Shown: positions 33,326 to 43,560, counted from the stretch's first letter. The stretch: 64,000 nt of DNA from an uncultured Clostridia bacterium (GCA_938034875.1 CALHND010000002.1:186001-250000); one strand, 5' to 3'. Notes: generated from the letters alone by a model not told the origin. Program-made: numbers and translations.

Positions 33326-34501
33326 TTAAATGCCCTGCTCTTTAACAAACTTCCATGTGCCTGTTGTAGTGTCAGCAGCCTTAATATAAGCAACTGTACG
33401 CTGTGCATCACCGTTTACAGCGTCAAATTTAATTTCGCCAGTAACGCCGTTGTACTGTACATTCCAAAGCGCATCCATGATCTTCTGAGAGTCAGCAGAT
33501 TTAGCAGCTTTTATAGCCTCAAGTGCTACAAAGTATGAATCGTAACCCATTGCAGATACTGCTGCAACAACGTCGTTTCCGCCGTTGTTGGTGAGATTCT
33601 GAGCATCGGAGTTGAGCCAAGTCTTGAAGCCTGTATCAAATTCAGAGTTACCGCCTTCCTGATAGAAGGTAGTTACATTGATGTTTACATCTTTGCCCTT
33701 TGCAGCTTCAAGGATAACATTGCTGTCCCATGTATCGCCGGCATAAAGAGGAATTTTAACTCCCTGTGTAGCAGCAGCCTCAACGATAAGCTGTGCATAA
33801 GAGGTTGAAGTCGGTGCAAATATAGCTTCAGCTTTTGCATTGTTTGCATTTGTTATGTAAGAAGTAAAGTCAGCCTGGTTGTTCGGGAAGTTTTCAGCTA
33901 CAACCTTACCGCCGAGCTTTTCAAAAGCTGTCTTAAAGCTGCTGGCAAGACCAAGGTCATAAGCATTACCAAGCTCAGCCAAGGTGTAAGCGGTTTTAAT
34001 TCCGTTATCCCAAGCGTACTTAGCAAGAACTGCGCCCTGGAACGGATCAAGGAAGCAGATACGGAAGTAGTGCTTGTTTCCTTCTGTTACTTGTGTGTTT
34101 GTGCAAGTAATACCTATAGCAGGAATATTAGCCTCCTGGAATGTCGGAGAAGCTGCAATAGATACGCTTGAGCCGTAAGAACCGAGAACAACGGAAACAC
34201 CTTTATTTACAAGTTCTGCGGCAGCGGTAACAGCCTTATCATCTGCTGACTGGTTGTCAACCTCTACCAGCTCAACCTTATAGGTTTCGCCGTTTATATC
34301 AACTGTGGGTTGCTTTGAATGAGCATATTTGATGCCAAGAGTTTCCTGTTTACCGCCTGCGCCATTTGCTCCAGAAGCGGGCTCGAAAATACCGATTTTG
34401 ATTACCTTATCAGAACCTGTGTCGGCTTCATTTGAACCGCATCCTGCAAAGCAAACGCAAAGCATTGCAAGACAAAGAACTAATGCAAGAACTTTTTTCA
34501 T
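33326..34501 (-). CDS. livK: branched-chain amino acid ABC transporter binding lipoprotein (operon 1)
   Basis: This 391-aa periplasmic-binding-fold lipoprotein has a lipoprotein signal peptide with lipobox FAGC (Cys21) and a Leu/Ile/Val-binding type I fold (about 35-385). It captures ligand outside the membrane. Branched-chain amino acids are the family's usual ligands, but some members bind amides or other amino acids, so the ligand is inferred. First gene of the operon, with a clear promoter at 34568-34596. Confidence 0.92.
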   Translation of the reverse strand: MKKVLALVLCLAMLCVCFAGCGSNEADTGSDKVIKIGIFEPASGANGAGGKQETLGIKYAHSKQPTVDINGETYKVELVEVDNQSADDKAVTAAAELVNKGVSVVLGSYGSSVSIAASPTFQEANIPAIGITCTNTQVTEGNKHYFRICFLDPFQGAVLAKYAWDNGIKTAYTLAELGNAYDLGLASSFKTAFEKLGGKVVAENFPNNQADFTSYITNANNAKAEAIFAPTSTSYAQLIVEAAATQGVKIPLYAGDTWDSNVILEAAKGKDVNINVTTFYQEGGNSEFDTGFKTWLNSDAQNLTNNGGNDVVAAVSAMGYDSYFVALEAIKAAKSADSQKIMDALWNVQYNGVTGEIKFDAVNGDAQRTVAYIKAADTTTGTWKFVKEQGI

Positions 34502-34567
34502 AATATTTGCCTCCTCATAATAAAAAAATACATAAATAAATAATAATAATTACTTATTATTTATTCA

Positions 34568-34596
34568 ATATTACAACAAATGCTAAGCAATGTCAA
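34568..34596 (-). promoter_or_regulatory. promoter of liv operon 1
   Basis: TTGACA (34596-34591) is 17 bp from TAATAT (34573-34568) on the minus strand. No T-box or other leader lies between it and livK. Confidence 0.75.
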
Positions 34597-34960
34597 TAAT
34601 TTCACAAGACAAGTTGCTAAATTATTGCATGTTATTTAATAATTTGTTACTAAGCGAGCTGCTAATTGTATCTTGGTAAACTCCTCGCTTATAGCATTTT
34701 GTCTAAATTGTATTTATATTTAAAACCCAGCATCGTTGCAGTATTATAATACTTAAAAACATGATGATATATGAAAAAGTCAGATTGTCGAATTGTGCAT
34801 GAGGCATGTTAAACTACTTAAATAGCCGCCGTATACGGTCTATTAGTGTCAAAAGAACGTCAAAACAAGTTTAATTTAAAATTATTTTAAAAGTTTGTGG
34901 AAAAAAAATTTGCAGTGTAGTATAATGTAGCCAATTTAAAATAACACATATTAAAACATA
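34597..34960 (+). other. livK-trkA divergent intergenic region
   Basis: A/T-rich DNA with no coding frame I can support. A TATAAT hexamer at 34921-34926 is a candidate -10 for trkA but has no good -35. No hairpin leader, such as a c-di-AMP riboswitch, was recognised. Confidence 0.4.
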
Positions 34961-34984
34961 ATGTATTTGAAAAGGAATATGATT

Positions 34985-36343
34985 ATGAAAATTGTAATTG
35001 TAGGCTGCGGAAAAATCGGTACGACTATATTATCAAGTCTTGTTGCTGAAGGACATGATGTTATAGCTGTTGACGATAATCCCGAAGTCATAACCCAAAT
35101 AACTAATATTTATGATGCTATCGGCGTATGCGGTAACGGTAACGACTGCGAAACTCTGACACAGGCAGGCGTGGAAAAAGCAGAACTGTTCGTAGCTGTA
35201 ACAGACTCTGACGAAATGAATATGCTTAGCTGCTTTCTTGCAAAGCGTCTTGGAGCAAAGCACACCATTGCTCGCATTCGCAATCCTGAGTATAACGACC
35301 AAAGTCTCGGATTCTTAAAACAGCAGCTTGGATTATCCATGTCAATCAACCCCGACTTGCTCGCTGCTCAAGAGTTGTTCAACATATTAAAATTGCCATC
35401 TGCGGCTAAAATAGAAACATTTTCGCGTCGCAATTTTGAAATGGTTGAGCTGAGGCTAAAACCCGACTCACAACTTGACGGAATGAGCCTCAGCGAACTT
35501 AGAAAAAAATATGATGTAAAGCTGCTTATCTGCGTTGTTCAGCGTGATGGCGAGGTTTTCATTCCTGACGGCAAATTTGTTTTGAAAAGCGGAGATAAAA
35601 TCGGCATTACCGCTGCACCCGCTGAAATACTAAGGTTTATTAAAATGCTTGGCAATATGCAAAAGCACGCACGCAATGTAATGATACTCGGAGGCAGCCG
35701 CTCAGCATATTACCTGGCTAAAATGCTGATTGCAAGCGGAAACTCGGTAAAAATAGTTGAAAAAGATCACGATCGTTGCATTGAACTGTGCGAAGCACTT
35801 CCGGGCGCCTCTGTAATTAACGGTGACGGCGCACAGCAGGAACTGCTGCGTGAAGAAGGAATGCGCTCTATGGACGCATTCGTTGCGCTGACCGGAATGG
35901 ACGAGGAAAACATACTTATGTCCTTTTACGCCATGGCTCAAAATGTGCCAAAGGTCATTTCAAAAGTCAACGGTGACGAATTTTCATACATAGCTGAAAA
36001 AATTGGACTTGACTGCATTGTTTCACCAAAAAAAATAATATCCGACATATTAGTAAGATATGCCAGAGCTTTAAAAAACTCGCTTGGCAGCAATGTTGAA
36101 ACTTTGTACAAGCTGTTAGACGGAAAAGCCGAAGCGCTTGAATTTAATATTACTCACGACTGTAAGCTTATCAACATTCCGCTTAAAGATATGAATCTAA
36201 AACAAAACATTCTTATTTCGGGCATAATTCGAGGCAGAAAAATAATAATTCCTGCCGGTGACGACATTATACTGCCCGAAGACAAGGTTGTCGTTATCGC
36301 CGCAGGGCGAAGACTTAATGAGATTTCTGATATTATTCAGTAA
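34985..36343 (+). CDS. trkA: Trk potassium uptake regulatory subunit TrkA
   Basis: This protein of about 452 aa has two RCK modules, each with an NAD-binding domain and a TrkA_C domain. The first begins IVGCGKIG (residues 4-11), with a beta-Asp in AVDDN. The second begins ILGGSRSAYYLAK near 228. It is a cytoplasmic ring that gates TrkH with nucleotide. ATG 34985 has AAAGG upstream; an earlier in-frame ATG at 34961 lacks a ribosome site. The trkH gene follows after 18 bp. Confidence 0.93.
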   Translation: MKIVIVGCGKIGTTILSSLVAEGHDVIAVDDNPEVITQITNIYDAIGVCGNGNDCETLTQAGVEKAELFVAVTDSDEMNMLSCFLAKRLGAKHTIARIRNPEYNDQSLGFLKQQLGLSMSINPDLLAAQELFNILKLPSAAKIETFSRRNFEMVELRLKPDSQLDGMSLSELRKKYDVKLLICVVQRDGEVFIPDGKFVLKSGDKIGITAAPAEILRFIKMLGNMQKHARNVMILGGSRSAYYLAKMLIASGNSVKIVEKDHDRCIELCEALPGASVINGDGAQQELLREEGMRSMDAFVALTGMDEENILMSFYAMAQNVPKVISKVNGDEFSYIAEKIGLDCIVSPKKIISDILVRYARALKNSLGSNVETLYKLLDGKAEALEFNITHDCKLINIPLKDMNLKQNILISGIIRGRKIIIPAGDDIILPEDKVVVIAAGRRLNEISDIIQ

Positions 36344-36361
36344 AGGTGCGAGTCAAAAATT

Positions 36362-37807
36362 ATGAATCGTAGAATGGTTTTTTATTTGACCGGTCAGATG
36401 TTAAAGGTAGAGGCAGCATTGCTTATTCTGCCGCTGATTGTGTCGCTGTATTATAAGGAGGCTTGTTTTACAAGCTTCCTAATCACAATAGGTATTGCGT
36501 TGGCAGTAGGATTTTTATTAACTTTAATAACTCGACCTCAAAATCACGTAATTTACGCAAAAGAGGGTTTTGTAGTAGTAACGCTTGCCTGGATATCAAT
36601 GTCGCTCATCGGTGCTCTGCCCTTTACAATCAGCGGAGAAATTCCTTCATATGTAGACGCTGTATTTGAAACTGTCAGTGGATTTACCACAACCGGAGCA
36701 TCAATTGTAGAAAATGTTGAAAAGCTCTCACACGGCATCTTATTCTGGCGCAGCTTTACTCACTGGGTCGGAGGCATGGGCGTTCTTGTATTCGTACTGG
36801 CAATTATACCGAACTTTTCGGACCGTTCCATTCACCTTATACGTGCGGAAATGCCCGGCCCGATTGTCGATAAGTTGGTTCCAAAAGCTAAAGACACTGC
36901 AAAAATTTTGTATCTGATTTACATAGGTCTTACAGTTGTTGAAATAGTGCTTCTTTTATTTGGTGGAATGTCCCTTTTTGAAAGCACCGTTCACACGTTT
37001 GGTACTGCGGGTACGGGTGGTTTTGGAATCAAATTGGACAGCGTGGGCGGTTACAACTCATATATTCAGTGGGTTATCGCAATCTTCATGCTGATTTTTG
37101 GTATCAACTTCAACATATTCTTTCTTATACTGATACGCCGCTTTCGCTCGGTAATTAAAAACGTTGAAATGTGGTCATATTTTGGAATTGTAGCTGTCAG
37201 CGTTGTCATAATCACAGCTAATATTATGCCACTGTGCAAAAACTTTTCCGAAGCAATCAGACTGTCAGCATTTCAGGTTTCATCCATTATCACAACAACC
37301 GGTTATGCCACAACCGACTTTAATTTATGGCCCGATTTATCAAAATACATTTTGCTGTTACTCATGTTCTGTGGTGCTTGTGCCGGCTCAACGGCAGGCG
37401 GACTCAAAGTATCACGCGTTGTAATTTTGTTTAAGATGATTAAAAAAGAATTCAAACACATGCTGCATCCTCGCTCTGTAAGTGTTGTAAAAATGGACGG
37501 AAAACAGATTGATAGTACAACACTCAACAGTGTGAGCACCTACTTTGCACTTTATATGCTTTGTTTTTTTGCAACGCTTTTTGTACTGTGTTTTGAACCG
37601 TCTTTCGGATTTGAAACAAATTTTTCTGCCGCAGCATCGTGCTTTAACAACATTGGCCCGGGATTAGGAATGGTTGGACCAGCTTCAAGCTACGCATGCT
37701 ACTCCGATATATCCACAATCATGTTAACGTTTGCAATGCTTCTTGGGCGACTTGAAATATTCCCCCTGCTACTTTTCCTTTCGCCATCAACATGGGCAAA
37801 AAAATAA
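36362..37807 (+). CDS. trkH: Trk potassium transporter membrane subunit TrkH
   Basis: This 481-aa channel-like protein has four membrane-pore-membrane repeats with selectivity-loop patterns TTTGAS, GTAGTGGFG, TTTGYATTDF and NNIGPGLG. Together with TrkA it imports K+. It ends with the usual GRLEIFPLLLF...SPSTW tail. A palindromic terminator follows at 37821-37852. Confidence 0.94.
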   Translation: MNRRMVFYLTGQMLKVEAALLILPLIVSLYYKEACFTSFLITIGIALAVGFLLTLITRPQNHVIYAKEGFVVVTLAWISMSLIGALPFTISGEIPSYVDAVFETVSGFTTTGASIVENVEKLSHGILFWRSFTHWVGGMGVLVFVLAIIPNFSDRSIHLIRAEMPGPIVDKLVPKAKDTAKILYLIYIGLTVVEIVLLLFGGMSLFESTVHTFGTAGTGGFGIKLDSVGGYNSYIQWVIAIFMLIFGINFNIFFLILIRRFRSVIKNVEMWSYFGIVAVSVVIITANIMPLCKNFSEAIRLSAFQVSSIITTTGYATTDFNLWPDLSKYILLLLMFCGACAGSTAGGLKVSRVVILFKMIKKEFKHMLHPRSVSVVKMDGKQIDSTTLNSVSTYFALYMLCFFATLFVLCFEPSFGFETNFSAAASCFNNIGPGLGMVGPASSYACYSDISTIMLTFAMLLGRLEIFPLLLFLSPSTWAKK

Positions 37808-37820
37808 ACACATTGCAAAA

Positions 37821-37852
37821 ATGCCTTCAGTACAAATTTGTACTGAAGGCAT
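37821..37852. terminator. bidirectional terminator between trkH and fhs
   Basis: A perfect 32-bp palindrome (ATGCCTTCAGTACAAA and complement) is followed by T residues on the plus strand and T-rich sequence on the minus strand. It serves the convergent trkAH and purB-guaB-fhs operons. Confidence 0.85.
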
Positions 37853-37871
37853 TTTTTTATAATTAAATTAA

Positions 37872-39542
37872 TTAAAACAAACCCGTGATTTTTCCGCTTT
37901 CATCAACATCGATTTTTTCAGCTGCAGGCATTTTGGGCAATCCCGGCATTGTCATAATATCGCCGGTCAATACCACAACAAATCCCGCTCCTGCTGACAT
38001 CTTAACATTCTTAACCGTTACGGTAAAATGCTCAGGTGCGCCTATTTTTGTCTGGTCATCGGAAAAAGAATACTGCGTTTTTGCAATACATACGGGACAT
38101 TTATCAAAACCGAGTGCTGTAAGACGGTCGATTTCTTTTTTTGCCTGTGGTGTAACAGAAATTCCGTCGCCGCCGTAAACACGCTTAACAATGGCAGTAA
38201 TTTTATCCTCGATGGATCCATCAAGCTCATATGAATAGCTGAAATCTCCCTTTTCCTCGTTGCAAAGACGTACAACCTCACGAGCCAGCTCTTCGCCGCC
38301 TTTTCCGCCTTCTGCCCAAACATTAGACAGAACTACATTTACGCCCAGAGCTTTGCATTTATTTATTATAAGCTCTATTTCTGCATCGGTATCGGTGGGG
38401 AAACGATTAACAGCAACCACAGAAGGAAGCTTGTAAACATTTTTGATATTGGAAACATGACGCAACAAGTTAGGTATTCCCTTTTCAAGTGCATCCAGGT
38501 TTTCATTGCCAAGTTCGGATTTTGACATACCACCGTGCATTTTTAGTGCACGAACTGTAGCTACAACTACGACTGCATCGGGATTAAGTTCAGCCATACG
38601 GCATTTTATATCCAGGAACTTTTCTGCGCCAAGGTCGGCACCAAAACCTGCTTCGGTAACGGCGTAATCGCCAAGTCGCATTGCCATACGGGTAGCCATT
38701 ATTGAATTGCATCCATGTGCAATATTTGCAAATGGGCCGCCGTGAATGAATGCAGGAGTACCCTCAAGGGTCTGTACGAGGTTTGGCTTAAGTGCATCTT
38801 TAAGCAGTGCGGCCATTGCGCCGACAGCTTTTAAATCTCCTGCTGTGACCGGCTTTTCGTCGTAAGTATATCCTACAATAATACGAGAAAGGCGTTCCTT
38901 TAAGTCGGTAATTGATTTAGAAAGGCAGAAAACCGCCATTATTTCTGAAGCTACCGTGATGTCGTATCCGTCTTCACGGGGAACTCCGTTTACTCTGCCG
39001 CCCAGTCCGTCAGTAACAAAACGGAGCTGTCGATCATTCATATCAACGCAGCGTTTCCATGTTATGCGGCGCGGGTCAATATTAAGAGAGTTGCCCTGAT
39101 AAATGTGGTTATCAAGCATGGCTGCAAGCAGGTTGTTTGCTGCACCGATAGCATGAAAATCTCCTGTAAAATGCAGGTTTATATCCTCCATTGGAACAAC
39201 CTGTGCATATCCACCGCCTGCAGCGCCACCCTTTACCCCAAAAACAGGGCCTAGTGACGGCTCACGAAGCGCAACAACTACATTTTTGCCAATCCTCTTC
39301 AGTCCGTCGGCAAGTCCGATTGTTGTGGTGGTTTTACCTTCTCCTGCCGGGGTGGGGGTTATAGCGGTAACAAGAATGAGCTTGCCGTCCGACCGCTTGC
39401 TTTCCTTTAAAAGCGAGTAGTCAACCTTTGCCTTATAGCGACCGTACTGCTCAAGGTATTTTTCGTCAATACCGGCAGCAGCAGCTATTTCAGCAATCGG
39501 TTTCATTTGAATAGACTGAGCTATTTCAATATCGGTTTTCAT
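37872..39542 (-). CDS. fhs: formate--tetrahydrofolate ligase
   Basis: This 556-aa enzyme makes 10-formyl-THF from formate, THF and ATP, feeding purine synthesis. The P-loop TPTPAGEGKTTT lies near residue 60, with the family segments GGPFANIAHGCNS and FPTDT. ATG 39542 has AAAGGAG upstream; an in-frame upstream codon would overlap guaB. Third gene of the unit that begins at the ZTP riboswitch, 13 bp after guaB. Confidence 0.95.
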   Translation of the reverse strand: MKTDIEIAQSIQMKPIAEIAAAAGIDEKYLEQYGRYKAKVDYSLLKESKRSDGKLILVTAITPTPAGEGKTTTTIGLADGLKRIGKNVVVALREPSLGPVFGVKGGAAGGGYAQVVPMEDINLHFTGDFHAIGAANNLLAAMLDNHIYQGNSLNIDPRRITWKRCVDMNDRQLRFVTDGLGGRVNGVPREDGYDITVASEIMAVFCLSKSITDLKERLSRIIVGYTYDEKPVTAGDLKAVGAMAALLKDALKPNLVQTLEGTPAFIHGGPFANIAHGCNSIMATRMAMRLGDYAVTEAGFGADLGAEKFLDIKCRMAELNPDAVVVVATVRALKMHGGMSKSELGNENLDALEKGIPNLLRHVSNIKNVYKLPSVVAVNRFPTDTDAEIELIINKCKALGVNVVLSNVWAEGGKGGEELAREVVRLCNEEKGDFSYSYELDGSIEDKITAIVKRVYGGDGISVTPQAKKEIDRLTALGFDKCPVCIAKTQYSFSDDQTKIGAPEHFTVTVKNVKMSAGAGFVVVLTGDIMTMPGLPKMPAAEKIDVDESGKITGLF

Positions 39543-39555
39543 TTTAAAGCTCCTT

Positions 39556-41058
39556 TTACACCTGTTTATTTGAGGTTTTGAGCATAACATCGTGTGCGCC
39601 GCCCTCGACAATACTTACGGAAGATACCAGTGTGAGTTTTGCCTTTGCCTGCAGTTCAGGGATGCTGAGAGCTCCACAGTTGCACATTGTTGAGCGCACC
39701 TTTGCAAGTGTCTGCTGAACATTATCAGATAATTTGCCGGCGTACGGAACATAGGAGTCTACACCTTCCTCAAATGAAAGCTTTGAGGAACCACCGAGAT
39801 CATAACGCTGCCAATTTCGTGCGCGGTTTGAACCTTCGCCCCAGTACTCTTTCATCAGAGTGCCGTTAACATTAACCTTTGCCGACGGGCTTTCCTCAAA
39901 TCGTGCAAAATAGCGGCCGAGCATGATAAAGTCGGCGCCCATTGCCAATGCAAGAGTGATGTGATGGTCGTGTACTATACCGCCGTCGGAGCAAACGGGA
40001 ACATATATTCCTGTTTCCTTATAATATTCATCGCGAGCTTTACTAACTTCGCTAACTGCGGTTGCCTGTCCTCTGCCTATACCCTTTGTCTCGCGAGTAA
40101 TGCAAATTGAACCGCCGCCGATACCAACCTTTACAAAGTCGGCACCGCAATCGGCAAGGAAGCGGAAACCTTCAGCGTCTACAACATTTCCTGCGCCAAT
40201 TTTTACAGTGTCACCATAGTTGTCGCGCACCCATTTAATGGTGTTTTTCTGCCACTCAGAAAATCCCTCAGATGAGTCAATGCAAAGTACATCAGCACCA
40301 GCATTAACAAGAGCAGGAATACGTTCAGCATAGTCACGAGTGTTAATTCCTGCACCGACAACATAGCTCTTATTTCCGTCAAGCAATTCGTGCGGATTTT
40401 TCTTATGTTGGTCGTAGTCCTTACGGAAAACAAAGGAACAAAGTCTGCCGTTTTTATCAATAATCGGAAGCGAATTAAGCTTATGATTCCAAATGATGTC
40501 ATTTGCCTCCTTAAGGGTAGTTCCCTCGGGGGCTGTAATCAATTTTTCAAAAGGTGTCATAAAATCGGCTACCTTTTCATCTCCGCTCATGCGGCTGACA
40601 CGATAATCACGACCGGTAACAATACCAACCAGTTTGCCCTCAGATGTACCATCCTCAGTGACAGCAACAGTAGAATGTCCTGTGCGCTCTTTCAGCTCAA
40701 GAATATCAGAAAGAGTCTGGTCAGGGCGGATGTTAGAATCGCTTTTTACAAAGCCTGCCTTGTATCCCTTAACACGAGCGACCATTGATGCTTCGCTTTC
40801 GATTGACTGCGAGCCGTATATGAAAGACACGCCGCCCTCCTGTGCTAAAGCAACTGCAAGACGGTCATCGGAAACCGACTGCATAATTGCCGAAACAAGC
40901 GGCACATTCATAGTAATTGCCGGGGTTTCGCCCTTCTTATATTTTACAAGCGGAGTTGCAAGAGAAACATTTGAAGGAATGCATTCGCTTGACGAATATC
41001 CAGGAACCAAAAGATATTCGTTAAAAGTATGAGACTGTTCACTGTAAAAATAAGCCAT
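39556..41058 (-). CDS. guaB: IMP dehydrogenase
   Basis: This 500-aa enzyme oxidises IMP to XMP with NAD+, the committed step to GMP. A CBS pair (about 105-220) is inserted in the TIM barrel. The catalytic cysteine is in GIGGGSICITRE and the flap segment is present. ATG 41058 follows an AGGAGG site. Length and motifs are normal. It lies between purB and fhs. Confidence 0.93.
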   Translation of the reverse strand: MAYFYSEQSHTFNEYLLVPGYSSSECIPSNVSLATPLVKYKKGETPAITMNVPLVSAIMQSVSDDRLAVALAQEGGVSFIYGSQSIESEASMVARVKGYKAGFVKSDSNIRPDQTLSDILELKERTGHSTVAVTEDGTSEGKLVGIVTGRDYRVSRMSGDEKVADFMTPFEKLITAPEGTTLKEANDIIWNHKLNSLPIIDKNGRLCSFVFRKDYDQHKKNPHELLDGNKSYVVGAGINTRDYAERIPALVNAGADVLCIDSSEGFSEWQKNTIKWVRDNYGDTVKIGAGNVVDAEGFRFLADCGADFVKVGIGGGSICITRETKGIGRGQATAVSEVSKARDEYYKETGIYVPVCSDGGIVHDHHITLALAMGADFIMLGRYFARFEESPSAKVNVNGTLMKEYWGEGSNRARNWQRYDLGGSSKLSFEEGVDSYVPYAGKLSDNVQQTLAKVRSTMCNCGALSIPELQAKAKLTLVSSVSIVEGGAHDVMLKTSNKQV

Positions 41059-41122
41059 ATATATCCTCCTGATTTTTTTAATTATCATTTATTATAACCG
41101 AAAATTTATCATATGCAAGCCA

Positions 41123-42550
41123 TTAAACTGTTAACTCAACATGAGTTTCTTCAAAATATTTGTCAATTATCGGCTGTGCAATGTTGTTTACAAATTCGTC
41201 AACCTGCGATGGACAGCGACCAATATATTTTGTCGGGTCCAGGTGTTGCTCAATTTCTTTTTTTGTCAGCGGGAATGCTTCATCATCAGCTATACGGTCA
41301 ATGAGGTCATTTGCTCCGCCCTCAAGCTTAACCTTTGCCGCTGCTGCGTGTGAATGAACTCTCAGGCGTTCATGCAACTCCTGACGGTTTCCCCCACGCT
41401 TTACCGACTCCATCATGATATCCTCGGTTGCCATGAAAGGCAGTTTTTCCATTACACGACGGTTAACTACACGATCATATACTACCATACCGTTGGTTAC
41501 ATTGATGTATATATTCAGTATTGCATCAACTGCAAGGAATGCCTCAGCTACGCTGATGCGCTTGTTTGCGCTGTCATCAAGCGTGCGCTCAAACCACTGG
41601 GTTGATGCGGTTATAGCGGGGTTGAGCGAATCAACAACTACATAACGAGCAAGAGCACATATACGCTCACAGCGCATAGGGTTGCGTTTATACGGCATGG
41701 CTGACGAACCAATTTGATTTTCTCCAAACGGCTCTTCAAGTTCCTCAAATGACTGCAAAATTCGCATATCGTTTGCAAACTTATGCGCACTTTGCGCAAA
41801 TCCGGAAAGAACGGATAAAAAGTATGAATCTACCTTACGCGAATATGTCTGTCCCGACACTGCTACGCATCCGGCAAAATCCATATCATCGGCTATAAGA
41901 TGCTCTAGCTTCTTTATCTTTTCCTCATCGCCCTGAAACAGCTCCATAAAGCTTGCCTGAGTACCGGTTGTACCCTTTGAACCCAGGAGCAGTAGCTTAT
42001 CAAGACGATGCTGTAATTCCTCAATATCCTGTACAAGTTCGTATATCCAAAGAGTTGCGCGTTTTCCCACAGTGGTAAGCTGTGCAGGCTGCAAGTGTGT
42101 ATAAGCAAGGCAAGGCATTGATTTATACTGCTTTGCAAAACCGGTAAGGTTAAAGACTACCTGTGCTGCCTTTTTAAGCACCAATTCAGATGCCTGCCGC
42201 ATAACTATTACATCGGTATTGTCGCACACATAACATGATGTTGCACCGAGATGAATAATTGGTTCGGCTGACGGACACTGCTGTCCGTAAGCGTACACAT
42301 GCGACATTACATCGTGGCGAACCAGCTTTTCGCGTGCCTCTGCCACCTCATAGTTTATATCATCTTTGTACTTTTCCAATTCAGCTATTTGCTCGTCAGT
42401 AATATCGAGCCCAAGCTGTTTTTCAGCCTTTGCCAGCGAAATCCACAGTCTTCGCCATGTGCGAAACTTATTATCCTCAGAAAAAATAAACTGCATTTCA
42501 TCGCTCGAATAACGAGTGGAAAAGGGTGAAATATATTTATCTTTAGCCAT
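41123..42550 (-). CDS. purB: adenylosuccinate lyase
   Basis: This 475-aa fumarase/aspartase-superfamily enzyme splits SAICAR to AICAR and adenylosuccinate to AMP. The signature loop SSAMPYKRNPMRCE and the THLQPAQ segment are intact. ATG 42550 has AAAGG upstream; longer frames run back through the riboswitch and are not coding. AICAR is the precursor of ZMP/ZTP, so control of this gene by a ZTP riboswitch closes a logical loop. Confidence 0.93.
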   Translation of the reverse strand: MAKDKYISPFSTRYSSDEMQFIFSEDNKFRTWRRLWISLAKAEKQLGLDITDEQIAELEKYKDDINYEVAEAREKLVRHDVMSHVYAYGQQCPSAEPIIHLGATSCYVCDNTDVIVMRQASELVLKKAAQVVFNLTGFAKQYKSMPCLAYTHLQPAQLTTVGKRATLWIYELVQDIEELQHRLDKLLLLGSKGTTGTQASFMELFQGDEEKIKKLEHLIADDMDFAGCVAVSGQTYSRKVDSYFLSVLSGFAQSAHKFANDMRILQSFEELEEPFGENQIGSSAMPYKRNPMRCERICALARYVVVDSLNPAITASTQWFERTLDDSANKRISVAEAFLAVDAILNIYINVTNGMVVYDRVVNRRVMEKLPFMATEDIMMESVKRGGNRQELHERLRVHSHAAAAKVKLEGGANDLIDRIADDEAFPLTKKEIEQHLDPTKYIGRCPSQVDEFVNNIAQPIIDKYFEETHVELTV

Positions 42551-42587
42551 CGTACAAAACACCTTTCTAACTAACCCCGAATACAAA

Positions 42588-42695
42588 AATAGGCAGAGCC
42601 ACCCTGTAAAGGTAGATCTGCCCAGACGGTCGGCCAAAATTTCTGTTTCCCGTTTCATTGTGTTAACCCACATTCCGTCAGTCGCGGAAAACCTC
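42588..42695 (-). promoter_or_regulatory. ZTP (pfl-type) riboswitch with terminator
   Basis: On the minus strand the aptamer shows a GACTGACGG segment, a middle CGGGAAAC segment (consensus CGGGRARC) and the 3' landmark CCGTCTGGGCAG (consensus CCGCCTGGGCA). The 5' ACGG pairs with the 3' CCGT. A terminator using GGCAGA/TCTGCC and T residues follows (about 42620-42588). Ligand ZMP/ZTP signals folate shortage. Genes downstream are purB, guaB and fhs, typical of its regulon. Confidence 0.88.
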
Positions 42696-42705
42696 TAATA
42701 ACAAT

Positions 42706-42734
42706 ATTTTAACATATTGTCGAAAAACAGTCAA
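42706..42734 (-). promoter_or_regulatory. promoter of the purB-guaB-fhs operon
   Basis: TTGACT (42734-42729) is 17 bp from TAAAAT (42711-42706) on the minus strand, about 11 bp upstream of the riboswitch. Confidence 0.75.
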
Positions 42735-42789
42735 TGTATATTTGCGATAATTTAATCACGGCAATGTAAAAAATATTGTTTAGTTTTGA

Positions 42790-43470
42790 TTAAAAATACT
42801 TTCTCAGTTTCAGTCGGTCGACAAATTCAAAATGGTTATCGAGATATTTGCTGATGATTCCAATCAGCCTTCCGTTTATAAGTGCGCAAATCACCGTACC
42901 AAAACCGATTCCTTTTAATTGCCATAGTCCGAAAAACCAAAAAGACATCACAACGGAAATAATGCAACTTACATAGTCGTAAATGATTTTAATCGTAGTG
43001 ATTTTAATATTATATCGCTGCGCAACCTCTTTAACAAACAGCTCGTAAACCTCTGCGGATATGTATGTATGAAACATAAATGATACACCAAGAGCAGTTA
43101 AAAATAAACCAATAATGTACAGAATTATCCGTGCTGTTATTCCTACATCACCGAGCAAAGCCATTATAGTAAGACACCCGTCAAGAATGAATCCATATAT
43201 CACAGCTGTAGCAAAAGACAACAGATATGTAGCTTTGAATTTACGCACAGCAGCTATCATTACGACAAGCAGCAACGCCTGAAAAATGTATTCCGCCATG
43301 CCGAATGTAACAAAGCTCCACAGTTCTGACAGCTTCAGGTGGACAATGTATGCAGGCGCAATTACCATTGACAAACCAAAGTTTGCTACTGTCATCATAG
43401 ATGATCCTACCGCAAGGGACAAAAGTCCGAAAGCATATGATAGTTCGGAGTAAAACTTTTTCTTTTTCAT
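42790..43470 (-). CDS. YczE/YitT-like integral membrane protein (DUF6198 type)
   Basis: This 226-aa protein has about six membrane segments and the YczE/YyaS/YitT-like layout: an early SxxxTxAxFGLS-type segment and a GxGFGTVICALINGRLIG motif near residue 195. No function is established for the group. An AAGGTG site precedes the ATG. It lies behind the putative Mn transporter gene with a gap of about 90 bp and may share its message. Confidence 0.7.
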   Translation of the reverse strand: MKKKKFYSELSYAFGLLSLAVGSSMMTVANFGLSMVIAPAYIVHLKLSELWSFVTFGMAEYIFQALLLVVMIAAVRKFKATYLLSFATAVIYGFILDGCLTIMALLGDVGITARIILYIIGLFLTALGVSFMFHTYISAEVYELFVKEVAQRYNIKITTIKIIYDYVSCIISVVMSFWFFGLWQLKGIGFGTVICALINGRLIGIISKYLDNHFEFVDRLKLRKYF

Positions 43471-43560
43471 AAAACACCTTACACACCCTAAAATAAAGCA
43501 CCCCTTACTGTTTGAAATAGAAACAGAAAAAGATGCTTTTGATTATTTTATTTATCTTTT

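Noticed and set aside
42551..42673. N-terminal extension of PurB
   Set aside because: It is a read-through of the ZTP riboswitch; the family N terminus and ribosome site match the start at 42550.
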